Assembly (NCBI RefSeq): GCF_014651715.1
Contig: NZ_BMXK01000007.1
Location: 124,001 to 188,000 of the forward strand
Source of the DNA: Zhihengliuella salsuginis
GTDB taxonomy: Bacteria; Actinomycetota; Actinomycetes; Actinomycetales; Micrococcaceae
Direction: 5' to 3'
Length of the DNA: 64,000 nt
Made by a program: the position numbers and the translations under genes. Shown in pieces: positions 52,534 through 62,028 of this stretch (position 1 is its first letter; the number at the start of each line of letters is the position of its first letter). A model generated the notes under the pieces. That model saw only the letters and a program-made list of their open reading frames with translations, did no database searches and was not told where the DNA came from.

Positions 52534-53243
52534 GCGGTGTTCTCCTTGGTCGCGGCGTCAGCGGCGCTGGCCGGGGTCTGTTCTGTCGTGAGTAGGTGTG
52601 CGGCCTCGTGCGCCACGCGGGCGCCGATCGAGGCGGTGATCTCTTCGGTGATGCGGTAGGTCGGAACGACGACGGACAGGGCCGCGACGACGCGGTCGTC
52701 CCCCGCCGTTCCCACCGTGACGGGCGCGGCGATCGCCGTGACGTCCTTCTCGACGCCGCGGTCGACGACGACGTAGCCGGCCGCCGGGGTGGCCCCGCGC
52801 AAGACGGCTCCGACGGCGGTCCGGTCCAGCGGGATGCTGCGACCGACCCAGGAGGCGTGGCGCACCGAGTGGGTGCCCTCCTCGACCGCGATGTAGATGC
52901 TGTGCTCCTCGGCGGTCCCGCCGGCGGCGGGGACGCTGAGGTACGCCGACTCCCCCGTTGTCGCGACGAGCCGGCGCAGCGGCTCGACCGCGAGCGAGAC
53001 GAGCGATTCGTGGCTGAGCGCCTGGGCGCCCAGCTGGACGATGCGCATCCCCGGCCGGTAGCCGGCATCGTCCTGCCGGCGGACGAATCCGCTGGCCTCC
53101 AGGGTGCGCAGCAGGCGCAGGGCGGTGGAGGCGGAGAGGCCCGTCTCGCGGGCGGCCTCGGCAAGGCTGAGGTTCCCGGAGTCGCAGACGGCGCCGAGCA
53201 GCGCGAGCGCCCGATCAACGGTGCGGGTCCCGGATTCAGCCAT
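52530..53243 (-). CDS. IclR family regulator of histidine utilisation
   Basis: The 237-residue regulator has an N-terminal winged helix ([48 protein letters not shown]) and a C-terminal IclR ligand-binding domain ([45 protein letters not shown]-like SVVVPTYRI). It is the first gene of the operon with hutU and faces hutH across a near-palindromic promoter. The ligand is probably urocanate or histidine, by analogy with other hut systems. ATG at 53243 with GAGG upstream. Confidence 0.92.
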   Translation of the reverse strand: MAESGTRTVDRALALLGAVCDSGNLSLAEAARETGLSASTALRLLRTLEASGFVRRQDDAGYRPGMRIVQLGAQALSHESLVSLAVEPLRRLVATTGESAYLSVPAAGGTAEEHSIYIAVEEGTHSVRHASWVGRSIPLDRTAVGAVLRGATPAAGYVVVDRGVEKDVTAIAAPVTVGTAGDDRVVAALSVVVPTYRITEEITASIGARVAHEAAHLLTTEQTPASAADAATKENTA

Positions 53244-53291
53244 GGTGCGTCCTCGTTCTCGTCGTGCGAAAGTGGTCCGTAGAACCGCCCG

Positions 53292-53356
53292 GTCTTGCCA
53301 CCGGGCGAAATCTACGTTTCACTTATTGAAACGTGAATCTCGCCACTTGGCAAGAC
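53292..53356. promoter_or_regulatory. 65-bp near-palindromic operator with mirrored hut promoters
   Basis: Two 30-bp arms (53292-53321 and 53327-53356) around CTTAT match at 24 of 30 positions. The core ACGTTTCA-CTTAT-TGAAACGT (53314-53334) is perfect and looks like an IclR site. Outer arms GTCTTGCCA/TGGCAAGAC give TTGCCA -35 boxes on both strands, each exactly 17 bp from a -10: TTCACT (53318-53323, +) and TTCAAT (53330-53325, -). Occupation of the core would block both promoters. Confidence 0.65.
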
Positions 53357-53387
53357 TTGGACGTCGACGCCCCACCCGAAAGGACCC

Positions 53388-54953
53388 ATGATGACCGCAT
53401 CGATCCCCCTGACTCCCGCACCGCTCTCCCCCGAGGACGTCGTGGCGGTCGCCCGTCACGGCGCGAAGATCGAGATCTCCGCAGAGTCCTCGGCCGCGAT
53501 GTCCGCCTCGCGCCAGGTCATCGACGACCTCGCGCACGACACCCGCCCGCACTACGGCGTCTCCACCGGCTTCGGCGCCCTGGCCACCAAGCAGATCCCG
53601 GGCGAGCTGCGCGCCCAGCTGCAGCGCTCCCTCATCCGCTCCCACGCGGCCTCGTCGGGGGCCGAGGTCGACCGCGAGATCGTGCGCGGGCTCATGCTCA
53701 ACCGCCTGCACACCATGGCCACCGGCCGCACGGGCGTCCGCCCCGAGGTCGCCCAGGCCTACGCCGCCGTGCTGAACGCGGGCATCACACCCGTCGTCGG
53801 CGAGTACGGGTCGCTCGGCTGCTCGGGGGACCTGGCACCGCTCTCGCACTGCGCTCTCGCCGTCATGGGCGAGGGGAAGGTGCGCAACGCCGCCGGCGAG
53901 CTCGTCGACGCCGCCGACGCGCTGTCCGCGGCCGGCATCACCCCGGTGGTCCTGGCCGAGAAGGAGGGCCTGGCCCTGATCAACGGCACCGACGGGATGC
54001 TCGGAATGCTCCTGCTCGCCGCCGAGGACCTGCACCGCCTCGTCTCGACGGCCGACCTGGCCGGCGCGATGAGCGTCGAGGGCCTGCTCGGCACGGACGG
54101 CGTCTTCGCCGAGGACCTGCACGCCCTGCGCCCGCAGCCCGGACAGCTCGATTCCGCGGCCAACATGCGCGCCGTCCTGGCCGGTTCGCCCCTCATCAAG
54201 GAGCAGAAGGACGGCGCCCACGCCTTCACCCGCGTCCAGGACGCGTACTCGCTGCGCTGCGCCCCGCAGGTCCACGGCGCCGTGCGCGCGACACTGGCGC
54301 ACGCGGAGTCGGTCGCCGGGTACGAGCTCTCCTCCGCCGTCGACAACCCGGTGGTCACCGCGGACGGCCGCGTCGAGTCCAACGGCAACTTCCACGGCGC
54401 CCCGGTCGGCTACGTCCTCGACTTCCTGGCCATCGCGACGGCGGACCTCGCCTCGATCTCCGAGCGCCGCACCGACCGCTTCCTGGACAAGGCCCGCAGC
54501 CACGGCCTCAACGCCTTCCTCGCCGACGACCCGGGAGTCGACTCCGGCCACATGATCGCCCAGTACACGCAGGCCGGCATCGTCTCCGAGCTCAAGCGCC
54601 TGGCCAACCCGGCCTCCGTCGACTCGATCCCGAGCTCGGCCATGCAGGAGGACCACGTGTCCATGGGCTGGGCCGCCGGGATGAAGCTGCGCCGCAGCAT
54701 CGACGGGCTCACGCGCGTTCTCGCGATCGAGCTGCTCACGAGCGCCCGCGCCCTCGACATGCGCGACGGCGGCGTCGCCACGAGCGGGTCCTCCCCGGTC
54801 ATCACCGCGGTGCGGACCGCCATCCGCCAGGTGGTCGAGGGCCCGGGCACGGACCGCTACCTCGCGCCGGAGATCGAGGCGGTCCGCCGCCTCGTCGACG
54901 ACGGGACCCTGCTGGCCGCGGCGAACTCGGCGGCGCCGGCACCCCTGATCTGA
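53388..54953 (+). CDS. hutH: Histidine ammonia-lyase
   Basis: This 521-residue enzyme deaminates histidine to urocanate. The MIO prosthetic group should form from Cys145-Ser146-Gly147 in EYGSLGCSGDLAPLSH, where most family members have Ala-Ser-Gly. Other blocks are YGVSTGFGALATKQIP, SSAVDNPVVTADG, GNFHGAPVGYVLDFLAI and SSAMQEDHVSMGW. ATGATG at 53388/53391 follows AAAGGA; the second ATG has the better spacing (7 bp). Transcribed divergently from the hut operon out of the shared operator. A small imperfect hairpin lies just after the stop (54954-54970). Confidence 0.97.
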   Translation: MMTASIPLTPAPLSPEDVVAVARHGAKIEISAESSAAMSASRQVIDDLAHDTRPHYGVSTGFGALATKQIPGELRAQLQRSLIRSHAASSGAEVDREIVRGLMLNRLHTMATGRTGVRPEVAQAYAAVLNAGITPVVGEYGSLGCSGDLAPLSHCALAVMGEGKVRNAAGELVDAADALSAAGITPVVLAEKEGLALINGTDGMLGMLLLAAEDLHRLVSTADLAGAMSVEGLLGTDGVFAEDLHALRPQPGQLDSAANMRAVLAGSPLIKEQKDGAHAFTRVQDAYSLRCAPQVHGAVRATLAHAESVAGYELSSAVDNPVVTADGRVESNGNFHGAPVGYVLDFLAIATADLASISERRTDRFLDKARSHGLNAFLADDPGVDSGHMIAQYTQAGIVSELKRLANPASVDSIPSSAMQEDHVSMGWAAGMKLRRSIDGLTRVLAIELLTSARALDMRDGGVATSGSSPVITAVRTAIRQVVEGPGTDRYLAPEIEAVRRLVDDGTLLAAANSAAPAPLI

Positions 54954-54983
54954 CCGGAGGGCCTTCCGGCACCGCGTCGCGGA

Positions 54984-55012
54984 TATACTCGGCGGTAGTT
55001 CATCTGATGAAC
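54984..55012 (+). promoter_or_regulatory. Promoter and palindromic operator of RND pump gene
   Basis: TATACT (54984-54989) is a good -10. Nine bases downstream is the perfect palindrome GTTCATC-T-GATGAAC (54998-55012), placed over the expected transcription start. This is a typical repressor position for MarR/TetR-type control. No -35 match and no regulator gene are nearby. Confidence 0.55.
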
Positions 55013-55044
55013 GTCCCCGCATCCACGATCGGAAGACGACTCCG

Positions 55045-58000
55045 TTGCAGTTTCTCGCACGCCTGAGCCTCAAGAACCGCGCGGTGGTCGCGCTCCTCAC
55101 CCTCGTGGTCGCCGCCGGCGGCCTGTTCTCGATGGCCTCCCTCAAGCAGGAGCTCATCCCCGACATCGAGTTCCCGCAGACCACGGTCATGACCACGTCG
55201 CCGGGCGCGAGCCCGGCGGTGGTGGACGAGCAGATCGCCCAGCCGCTCGCCGGCGCCTTCGAGAACGTCTCCGGGGTCGAGTCCGTGACGAGCTCGTCCT
55301 CGCCGTCGCTGGCGATGATCACCGTCGCCTCGGAGTACGGCGAGGACCAGTCGCGCATCGAGGCCGACCTGCGCAAGGCGATCGACTCGGTCGCCGAGGA
55401 GCTGCCGGAGGGGGCGGAGCCGCAACTGATGGCCGGGTCGGTCGCCGACATCCCGGCCGTCATGCTGACGGTCTCCTCCGAGGCGGGCGCCGAGGACCTC
55501 TCCCGCGAGCTGCACGACTCGTTCGTGCCGGAGCTGTCGCAGCTCGACGGCGTCCGGGAGGTCTCCGTCTCCGGCGGCGCGACCGAGCGCATCACCATCA
55601 CCCCGGACGACGGCGCGCTCGCCGCCGCCGGCCTGTCCGCGCAGGCGTTCTCCGACGCGCTGGAGGCCAACGGCCAGGCCCTGCCCGCGGGCTCCGTGCT
55701 CATCGACGACGAGAACGTCTCGGTCACCGCCGGGCAGGCGGTCGAGACCCTCGACGCGCTGCGTTCCCTGCCGCTCATGCCCTCGGCGGAGTCCCCCGGG
55801 GCCCCGCCGGCGCCGGGCCCGGCCGTGACCATCGACGACGTCGCCGACGTGGCGATCGACACCGAGGCCGCCGAGTCCATCACGCGCACCAACGGCGAGC
55901 CCAGCATCTCGGTGACGATCACGAAGACGCCGGACGCCGACGTCGTGCGCCTCTCCCACGCGGTCTCCGAGGCGCTGCCGGGGGCCACCGCGGCGCTCGA
56001 GGCCGGCCTGGAGGCCGAGGCCGAGTCGACCGTCATCTTCGACCAGGCGCCCTTCGTCGAGGAGTCGATCGAGCACCTGGCGCTCGAGGGCGCGCTGGGG
56101 CTCCTGTTCGCCGTCGTGGTGATCATGCTGTTCCTCTTCTCGCTGCGGGCGACGATCGTCACCGCCATCTCCATCCCGCTCTCCGTGCTGGTCACGTTCG
56201 CGGGCCTCTACATCAGCAACTACACGCTGAACATGCTCACGCTCGGCGCGCTGACCATCTCGGTCGGCCGCGTGGTCGACGACTCGATCGTGGTCATCGA
56301 GAACATCAAGCGGCACCTCTCCTACGGCGAGCGGAAGTCGGCCGCGATCTTCACGGCCGTGCGCGAGGTGGCCGGCGCGATCACGTCCTCGACGCTGGCG
56401 ACCGTCGTCGTGTTCCTGCCGATCGTGTTCGTCTCCGACGCCGTCGGCGAGCTGTTCCGGCCGTTCTCGCTCACCGTGACCATCGCGATGCTCTCCTCGC
56501 TGCTGGTCGCGCTGACCATCGTCCCGGTGCTCGCCTACTGGTTCATGAAGGCCCCGACGGGCGAGATCGACGCGGACGCGGTCCGCCGCGAGGCCGAGGC
56601 GAAGGAGTCCGGCTCGCGGCTCCAGCGCGCGTACGTCCCGCTGCTGCGCCGCACCCAGCGCCACCCCGTGATCACCTTGATCGCGGCGGTCGTCATCCTC
56701 ATCGGCACCGGCGCCATGGTCCCGGCCCTGAAGGTCGACTTCCTCGGCAGCACCGGCTCGAACTCCGTCATGGTCAACCAGGACTTCGAGGCCTCCGCCT
56801 CCCTGGAGGCCATCTCCGACGAAGCCGAGGCGACCGAGCACGCCCTGCTCGGGGTCGACGGCGTCGAGTCCGTCCTGTTGACGGTCGGCGGCGACGGCTT
56901 CAGCCGCGACTCCTCGTCGGGGCTGTTCATGGTCACCACCGACGCCGGACGGGACCAGGCCGCGGTCCGCGACGCGCTCGAGGCATCGGTCTCCGACCTG
57001 GAATCGGCGGACGCGATCAGCTTCGGCGAGAGCACCTCGGTCGGGGCGACCACGGTAGACGTGGAGCTGACCTCCGGCGACGGCGAGGCCCTCGCCGAGG
57101 CGTCGGGCACCGTGCTCGACGCGCTCGAGGGGACGCCGCACGCGGACGCGCCGGTGTCCGACCTGGCGGCCACTCAGCCCTCGCTCGTGGTCGAGGTGGA
57201 CCGCGGCGCCGCCGCCGAGGCGGGCCTGACGGAGATGCAGGTTGCCGGGCTAGTGGCCGCCGCGGGCAACGAGCGCTCGATCGGCGAGCTGCGCATCAGC
57301 GACCGCAACCTCTCCGTCTACGTCGCCGGCGGCGAGACCTACGGCTCGCCCGAGGAGCTGCGCGAGCTCCGGATCCCGACGGCGGCCGGCCTGCTCGCGC
57401 TCGACGACGTCGCCGACGTCGAGACCGTCGACGTGCAGGACACGATCACCCGCGCCGGCGCCGACCGGGTCGCCACGGTCTCCCTCTCCCCCGAGGAAGG
57501 CCAGTTGGGCGCCGTGACGGCGGAGATCACCGAGCGTCTGGAGTCCGCTGATCTGCCGGCCGACGTCGACTTCGAGATCGGCGGAGCCTCCGCCCAGCAG
57601 GCGGACTCCTTCCAGCAGCTGGGCCTGGCGATGCTCGCGGCGATCGCGATCGTCTACATCCTGCTGGTCGCGACCTTCAAGTCGCTCATGCAGCCGCTCA
57701 TCCTGCTCATCTCGGTACCGTTCGCCGCGACGGGCGCAGTCCTGCTCATGCTGCTCACGGGGCGCCCGCTCGCGGTCGCCTCGCTGATCGGCATGCTGAT
57801 GCTCATCGGCATCGTGGTGACGAACGCGATCGTGCTGATCGACCTGGTCAACCAGTACCGCCGCGACGGGCAGCCCCTCGCCGACGCCGTCGAGAACGGC
57901 GCCCGCCAGCGCCTGCGCCCGATCCTCATGACGGCGCTGGCGACGATCTGCGCGCTCCTGCCGATGGCGCTCGGCGTCACCGGATCGAGCGGGTTCATCT

Positions 58001-58221
58001 CCCGGGACCTGGCGATCGTGGTCATCGGCGGCCTGGTCTCCTCGACGGTGCTTACGCTGATCCTGGTCCCGGTGTTCTACCGCCTCTTCGAGGCGCGCAA
58101 GGAGCGCAGGCGCCCCGCCGCCGACCGCGAACCGGAGACCGGCCTGATCGACCTCATCGCCGCCGGCCAGCCGCTGCCGAGCCGCCGGGCGCTGCGCGCG
58201 CAGCGGGAGGGCGACGCGTAA
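55045..58221 (+). CDS. RND family efflux permease (SwrC/AcrB-like)
   Basis: This 1058-residue proton-driven inner-membrane pump has the N-terminus FLARLSLKNRAVVALLTLVV, then LKQELIPDIEFPQTTVMTTSPGASPAVVD. It has twelve helices in a 1+5+1+5 arrangement, two large extracytoplasmic domains, and the proton-relay Asp pair in GRVVDDSIVVIENIKRHL (near residue 410). The second half repeats the core as MLIGIVVTNAIVLIDLVNQYRR. No membrane-fusion protein or outer-membrane partner is nearby, as is usual for Gram-positive RND pumps. The start is TTG at 55045 (GGAAGA 9 bp upstream), since the first helix follows directly. Substrates are unknown. Confidence 0.92.
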   Translation: MQFLARLSLKNRAVVALLTLVVAAGGLFSMASLKQELIPDIEFPQTTVMTTSPGASPAVVDEQIAQPLAGAFENVSGVESVTSSSSPSLAMITVASEYGEDQSRIEADLRKAIDSVAEELPEGAEPQLMAGSVADIPAVMLTVSSEAGAEDLSRELHDSFVPELSQLDGVREVSVSGGATERITITPDDGALAAAGLSAQAFSDALEANGQALPAGSVLIDDENVSVTAGQAVETLDALRSLPLMPSAESPGAPPAPGPAVTIDDVADVAIDTEAAESITRTNGEPSISVTITKTPDADVVRLSHAVSEALPGATAALEAGLEAEAESTVIFDQAPFVEESIEHLALEGALGLLFAVVVIMLFLFSLRATIVTAISIPLSVLVTFAGLYISNYTLNMLTLGALTISVGRVVDDSIVVIENIKRHLSYGERKSAAIFTAVREVAGAITSSTLATVVVFLPIVFVSDAVGELFRPFSLTVTIAMLSSLLVALTIVPVLAYWFMKAPTGEIDADAVRREAEAKESGSRLQRAYVPLLRRTQRHPVITLIAAVVILIGTGAMVPALKVDFLGSTGSNSVMVNQDFEASASLEAISDEAEATEHALLGVDGVESVLLTVGGDGFSRDSSSGLFMVTTDAGRDQAAVRDALEASVSDLESADAISFGESTSVGATTVDVELTSGDGEALAEASGTVLDALEGTPHADAPVSDLAATQPSLVVEVDRGAAAEAGLTEMQVAGLVAAAGNERSIGELRISDRNLSVYVAGGETYGSPEELRELRIPTAAGLLALDDVADVETVDVQDTITRAGADRVATVSLSPEEGQLGAVTAEITERLESADLPADVDFEIGGASAQQADSFQQLGLAMLAAIAIVYILLVATFKSLMQPLILLISVPFAATGAVLLMLLTGRPLAVASLIGMLMLIGIVVTNAIVLIDLVNQYRRDGQPLADAVENGARQRLRPILMTALATICALLPMALGVTGSSGFISRDLAIVVIGGLVSSTVLTLILVPVFYRLFEARKERRRPAADREPETGLIDLIAAGQPLPSRRALRAQREGDA

Positions 58222-58233
58222 CGCGCGCGGGCC

Positions 58234-58254
58234 GTCGTCGCCCGCGGCGACGGC
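58234..58254 (+). terminator. Weak hairpin after RND gene
   Basis: GTCGTCGCC (58234-58242) pairs with GGCGACGGC (58246-58254), 9 bp including one G-U, with a 3-nt loop and no U-tract. It may insulate the RND gene from the next promoter. Confidence 0.35.
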
Positions 58255-58265
58255 GTGGGCACGGG

Positions 58266-58271
58266 TAGTCT
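58266..58271 (+). promoter_or_regulatory. -10 element for leaderless lysE-family mRNA
   Basis: TAGTCT ends 6 bp before the ATG at 58278. GTGGGC lies between, and no Shine-Dalgarno is present. Confidence 0.5.
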
Positions 58272-58277
58272 GTGGGC

Positions 58278-58922
58278 ATGCCGTCCGTCGAATCCCTGGC
58301 CGCCTTCTCGCTGGCCTCGCTGCTGCTGATCCTGCTGCCCGGCCCGTCCGTCCTGTTCGTGATCGGCCGCTCGCTGGCGCACGGCCACCGCGGCGGGCTG
58401 CTCAGCGTCCTCGGCAACGAGCTCGGCGCCCTCCCGCTCCTCGTCGCGGTGGCCTTCGGCCTCGGTGCGATCGTGGCCGAATCGGTCCTGCTCTTCACGA
58501 TCGTCAAGCTGCTCGGCGCCGCCTACCTCGTCTACCTCGGGATCCAGACCATCCGCCACCGCGGCGCGGGTCTCGGCCAGTCGGCCGGCGGCGCCGTCCA
58601 CGAGGACGCGGCGCCCTGGGTGACGCTCCGTCAGGGGTTCGTCGTGGGCGTCTCCAACCCGAAGACCACCGTGTTCTTCGTGGCGGTGCTCCCCCAGTTC
58701 GTGAATTTCCACGCGGGCAGCGTCCCGCTCCAGATGCTCGTGCTCGGGCTCGCCTTCGTGGTCATCGCCCTGGTCTGCGACAGCACGTGGGCGATCGCCG
58801 CCGGCGCCGCGCGCCACTGGTTCGCCTCCTCGCCGAAGCGCCTGTCCGCCATCCGCGCCAGCGGCGGCGGGATGATGGTCGGCCTGGGCGGCGCGCTCGC
58901 CCTCACCGGCTCAAAGGCCTGA
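58278..58922 (+). CDS. LysE/RhtB family exporter
   Basis: The 214-residue protein has six hydrophobic helices. It has the family N-terminal motif LLLILLPGPSVLFVIGRSLAHGHRGGLLSVLGNELG and the central VGVSNPKTTVFFVAVLPQFV. Members export amino acids such as lysine, threonine or homoserine; specificity is not readable. ATG at 58278 by the leaderless pattern; a GTG at 58272 is possible but less likely. Its last 12 bp overlap the convergent glycosylase gene. Confidence 0.9.
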   Translation: MPSVESLAAFSLASLLLILLPGPSVLFVIGRSLAHGHRGGLLSVLGNELGALPLLVAVAFGLGAIVAESVLLFTIVKLLGAAYLVYLGIQTIRHRGAGLGQSAGGAVHEDAAPWVTLRQGFVVGVSNPKTTVFFVAVLPQFVNFHAGSVPLQMLVLGLAFVVIALVCDSTWAIAAGAARHWFASSPKRLSAIRASGGGMMVGLGGALALTGSKA

Positions 58923-59564
58923 GACCGCGACGTCGTCCCACACGCGGCGCCACTTGTCCGCGAGCGAATCGATGGTCTCGTGGGCGTTCAGTCCGCTGGG
59001 CTGCGGCACCACCCACAGCACGACGCCGGGCGGCCACCCGACAAGCATCTTCGTGTCCTGGCGCCCCAACGTGGCCCGCGGCTGGCCGAACGCGGCGCGA
59101 AACGCGGTGATCCCCGCGATCGCGACGACGCGTGGCCGCAGCTGACTCACCCGTTCGACCAGGCGCCGCCCCGCCGCCTGCAGCTCATCGCGGGTGAGCT
59201 CGTCGGCCCGCACGGTCGCGCGCCCCACGAGGTTGGTCAGGCCGATGCCGCGCCCCAGCAGCTGGTCCTCGTCGCCGGCGGAGAGCCCGCGCGAGGCGTC
59301 GACCACGTCGTCGGTCAGGCCTGCGCGGTGCAGGGACGGCCAGAACCGGTTGCCGGGCCGGGCGAAGGGCGCGTTCACGGCCGCGGTCCACAGGCCGGGA
59401 TTGATGCCGACGATCAGCAGGCGCAGGCCGGCGGGATCCGCCGGCAGGATGTCGTCGAGCACGTCCGGGGCGCCGGTGGCGAACCCGGCGAGCTCGTCCC
59501 GTCGCGGCCGTCGGCCGCCGAGGGGCGAGGGGCGGCGCGGCTTTCCCCGCGTCGATTCGGACAT
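58911..59564 (-). CDS. mug: Mismatch-specific G/U,T DNA glycosylase (Mug family)
   Basis: This 217-residue uracil-DNA-glycosylase-fold enzyme removes uracil or thymine opposite G. Family motifs are LLIVGINPGLWTAAVNAPFARPGNRFW (the Mug GINPG motif) and PQPSGLNAHETID. A basic N-terminal extension precedes the fold. ATG at 59564 with GGAGGGG 6 bp upstream. It is convergent with the LysE gene. Confidence 0.92.
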   Translation of the reverse strand: MSESTRGKPRRPSPLGGRRPRRDELAGFATGAPDVLDDILPADPAGLRLLIVGINPGLWTAAVNAPFARPGNRFWPSLHRAGLTDDVVDASRGLSAGDEDQLLGRGIGLTNLVGRATVRADELTRDELQAAGRRLVERVSQLRPRVVAIAGITAFRAAFGQPRATLGRQDTKMLVGWPPGVVLWVVPQPSGLNAHETIDSLADKWRRVWDDVAVSGL

Positions 59565-59684
59565 GGTTGGCCCCTCCGTTCCCTGTCATCCAGCTACGCC
59601 CTCATGGTAGCGGCGGTGGCCCCGCCGGCGTCGTCTGCCGTCAATTTCGCCTAGTACGGCTCGGCGCAATTAGTGAAAGCTGAC

Positions 59685-59711
59685 GGCGGTTCTGGTTAGC
59701 CCAGAACCGCC
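59685..59711 (-). terminator. Hairpin spanning the kbl stop codon
   Basis: A perfect 11-bp stem (59685-59695 with 59701-59711) has its 5-nt loop at 59696-59700, which contains the kbl stop codon TAA. On the minus strand the following bases are GTCAGCTTTCACTAATTG, a weak U-tract. The terminator is thus partly built from the last codons of kbl. Confidence 0.65.
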
Positions 59712-60910
59712 TCCCGGGAGGCGACGAACGCGGCCACCGCTGCGTCGATGTCCTCGCGCGAATGCGCGGCGGAGAGCTGCACCCGGATGCGGGCGGTGTC
59801 CTTGGGCACGACCGGGAAGCTGAACGCGGTGACGAAGATGCCGCGCTCGAGCATCTCGGCGGCGATCCTCGAGGCCACGACGGCGTCGCCGAACATGACC
59901 GGGACGATCGCGTGCTCGCCGTCGAGGAGGTCGAAGCCGGCCCCGCCCATCTGCGCCCGGAAGTAGGCGGCGTTGTCGAAGAGGCGCGTGCGCAGCTCGC
60001 CCGACTCCTTCACGAGGTCCAGGGCGGTCATCGTCGCGGCCACGATCGACGGCGCCAGCGAGTTGGAGAACAGATACGGCCGCGCCTTCTGCCGCAGCAT
60101 CGCCACGATCTCGCCGCGGCCGGAGACGTAGCCGCCCGACGCGCCGCCGAGGGCTTTACCGAACGTCCCCGTGTAGATGTCCACCCGCTCGGAGACGCCG
60201 GCGTGCTCGGGCGTCCCGGCACCGGTCTCCCCCATGAAGCCGACGGCGTGCGAGTCGTCCACCATGACCAGCGCGCCGTACTGCTCGGCGAGGTCGCAGA
60301 TCCCCTCGAGCGGCGCCAGGTAGCCGTCCATGGAGAAGACGCCGTCGGTGACGACGACGGAGCGGCGGGGGCCGGCGCCGTCGTTCATCGCCGCGGCGGC
60401 CTGCAACTGGGCCTCGAGGTCGGCGAGGTCCTGGTTCTTGTAGCGGAAGCGGGACGCCTTCGACAGGCGGATGCCGTCGATGATCGAGGCGTGGTTCAGC
60501 GCGTCGGAGATGATCGCGTCGGCCGGGCCGAACAGCGACTCGAAGACGCCGCCGTTGGCGTCGAAACAGCTCGAGAAGAGGATGGTGTCCTCGGTGCCGA
60601 GGAACGCGGAGACCTTGGCCTCCAGCTCGAAGTGGGCGTCCTGCGCGCCGCAGATGAAGCGCACCGAGGCCATGCCGAAGCCGCGTTCGTCCAGCGCGGT
60701 CTTCGCCGCCTCGATGATCCGCGGGTCGTCGGCGAGGCCGAGGTAGTTGTTGGCGCAGAAGTTCACGACGTCGGCCGCCACCCCGCCCAGCGGGCCGGCC
60801 TTGATGCGGGCGGACTGGGGCGAGTCGATGTGGCGCTCGTGCTTGTATAGCCCGGCCGTCTCGATCTCTGCGAGTTCGGCGGCGAGCTGGTCTTTCAGAT
60901 CGGTGTACAT
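59696..60910 (-). CDS. kbl: Glycine C-acetyltransferase (2-amino-3-ketobutyrate CoA ligase)
   Basis: The 404-residue PLP enzyme of the alpha-oxoamine synthase family cleaves 2-amino-3-oxobutyrate with CoA to glycine and acetyl-CoA. Motifs include [61 protein letters not shown] and the PLP lysine in [20 protein letters not shown] at 60910 with AGAGGG upstream, 20 bp after tdh, with which it forms the threonine-degradation operon. Confidence 0.96.
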   Translation of the reverse strand: MYTDLKDQLAAELAEIETAGLYKHERHIDSPQSARIKAGPLGGVAADVVNFCANNYLGLADDPRIIEAAKTALDERGFGMASVRFICGAQDAHFELEAKVSAFLGTEDTILFSSCFDANGGVFESLFGPADAIISDALNHASIIDGIRLSKASRFRYKNQDLADLEAQLQAAAAMNDGAGPRRSVVVTDGVFSMDGYLAPLEGICDLAEQYGALVMVDDSHAVGFMGETGAGTPEHAGVSERVDIYTGTFGKALGGASGGYVSGRGEIVAMLRQKARPYLFSNSLAPSIVAATMTALDLVKESGELRTRLFDNAAYFRAQMGGAGFDLLDGEHAIVPVMFGDAVVASRIAAEMLERGIFVTAFSFPVVPKDTARIRVQLSAAHSREDIDAAVAAFVASREAVLG

Positions 60911-60930
60911 GTATCCCTCTTGAGTAGTTC

Positions 60931-61977
60931 TTAGACGTTGCGCCAGTCGAGGACGACCTTGCCGCTGAGGCCGTCGCGGGCGATGGCGAAGCCGCGCTCC
61001 CAGTCGGCGGCCGGCACGACGTCGGTCACCACCCCGGCGATCGACTCCCGCAGGCGCGGGTTGGAGTCGAGCATGGCGCTCATGGCGTACCAGGTCTCGT
61101 ACATCTCGCGGCCGTAGATGCCCTTGAGCGTGAGCATGTGGGTGACGACCTTGCCCCAGTCGATGTCGATCGAGGCGCTGGGCAGCCCGAGCATCGCGAT
61201 CTGGCCGCCGTGGTTCATGTTGTCGATCATCTCCGGCAGCGCGGACGGGTGCCCGGAGATCTCGAGCCCGACGTCGAAGCCCTCGACGAGTCCGAGCTCG
61301 TCCTGTGCGGCGGCGATGCGGGTGTCTGCGACGTTGATGGCCAGGTCTGCCCCGGCCGCGCGGGCCAGGTCGAGCCGCGGCTCCGAGACGTCGGTGATGA
61401 CCACCCGGCGGGCCCCGGCGTGCTTGGCGACGCCGATGGCCATGAGCCCGATCGGCCCGGCGCCGGTGATCAGGACGTCCTCGCCGACGATCGGGAAGGA
61501 CAACGCCGTGTGGACGGCGTTGCCGAAGGGGTCGAAGATCGCGCCCAGCTCCGGCGTGACGGCGTCGGACTTGTGGACCCACACGTTGGTCTCCGGGATC
61601 ACGACGTACTCGGCGAAGGCCCCGTCGCGCTGGACGCCCACCGACGAGGTGTTGATGCACATCTGCCGGCGGCCGGCGCGGCAGTTCCGGCACATCCCGC
61701 ACACCACGTGGCCCTCGCCGGAGACGCGGTCGCCAACGGCGACGTGCGTGGTCAGGTCGCCGACCTCGACGACCTCGCCGTAGAACTCGTGCCCGGGGAT
61801 CATGGGGGCGGCGATCATGGCGGCCGCGGCGTCGTCGTACGCCTGGATGTGCAGGTCGGTGCCGCAGATGCCGGTGGTCATCACGCGGATCTTGACGTCG
61901 TGCGCGCCGGTGACCGGTTCGGGCCGGTCGACGAAGTCGAACCCGGCCTGCGGGCCGGATTTGTACAGTGCTTTCAT
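60931..61977 (-). CDS. tdh: L-threonine 3-dehydrogenase
   Basis: This zinc-dependent MDR-family enzyme oxidises threonine to 2-amino-3-oxobutyrate, the substrate of the next gene. In the 348-residue protein the catalytic zinc site is in GICGTDLHI and [12 protein letters not shown], the structural zinc Cys are in [15 protein letters not shown], and the NAD-binding motif is [20 protein letters not shown] took the ATG at 61977 because the family begins MKALYK. A GTG at 61995 would add six residues; neither has a good ribosome site. Confidence 0.93.
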   Translation of the reverse strand: MKALYKSGPQAGFDFVDRPEPVTGAHDVKIRVMTTGICGTDLHIQAYDDAAAAMIAAPMIPGHEFYGEVVEVGDLTTHVAVGDRVSGEGHVVCGMCRNCRAGRRQMCINTSSVGVQRDGAFAEYVVIPETNVWVHKSDAVTPELGAIFDPFGNAVHTALSFPIVGEDVLITGAGPIGLMAIGVAKHAGARRVVITDVSEPRLDLARAAGADLAINVADTRIAAAQDELGLVEGFDVGLEISGHPSALPEMIDNMNHGGQIAMLGLPSASIDIDWGKVVTHMLTLKGIYGREMYETWYAMSAMLDSNPRLRESIAGVVTDVVPAADWERGFAIARDGLSGKVVLDWRNV

Positions 61978-62028
61978 CCTGGCTGTCGTCCTCACTCGAG
62001 CACGCCTGTGCGGCGCGCATCGTCACGA

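Noticed and set aside
53319-56195. 958-codon open frame antisense to hutH and the RND gene
   Set aside because: It mirrors codon structure of two strong genes on the other strand. The protein is low-complexity and has no recognisable domain or ribosome site. Long antisense frames are expected at this GC content.
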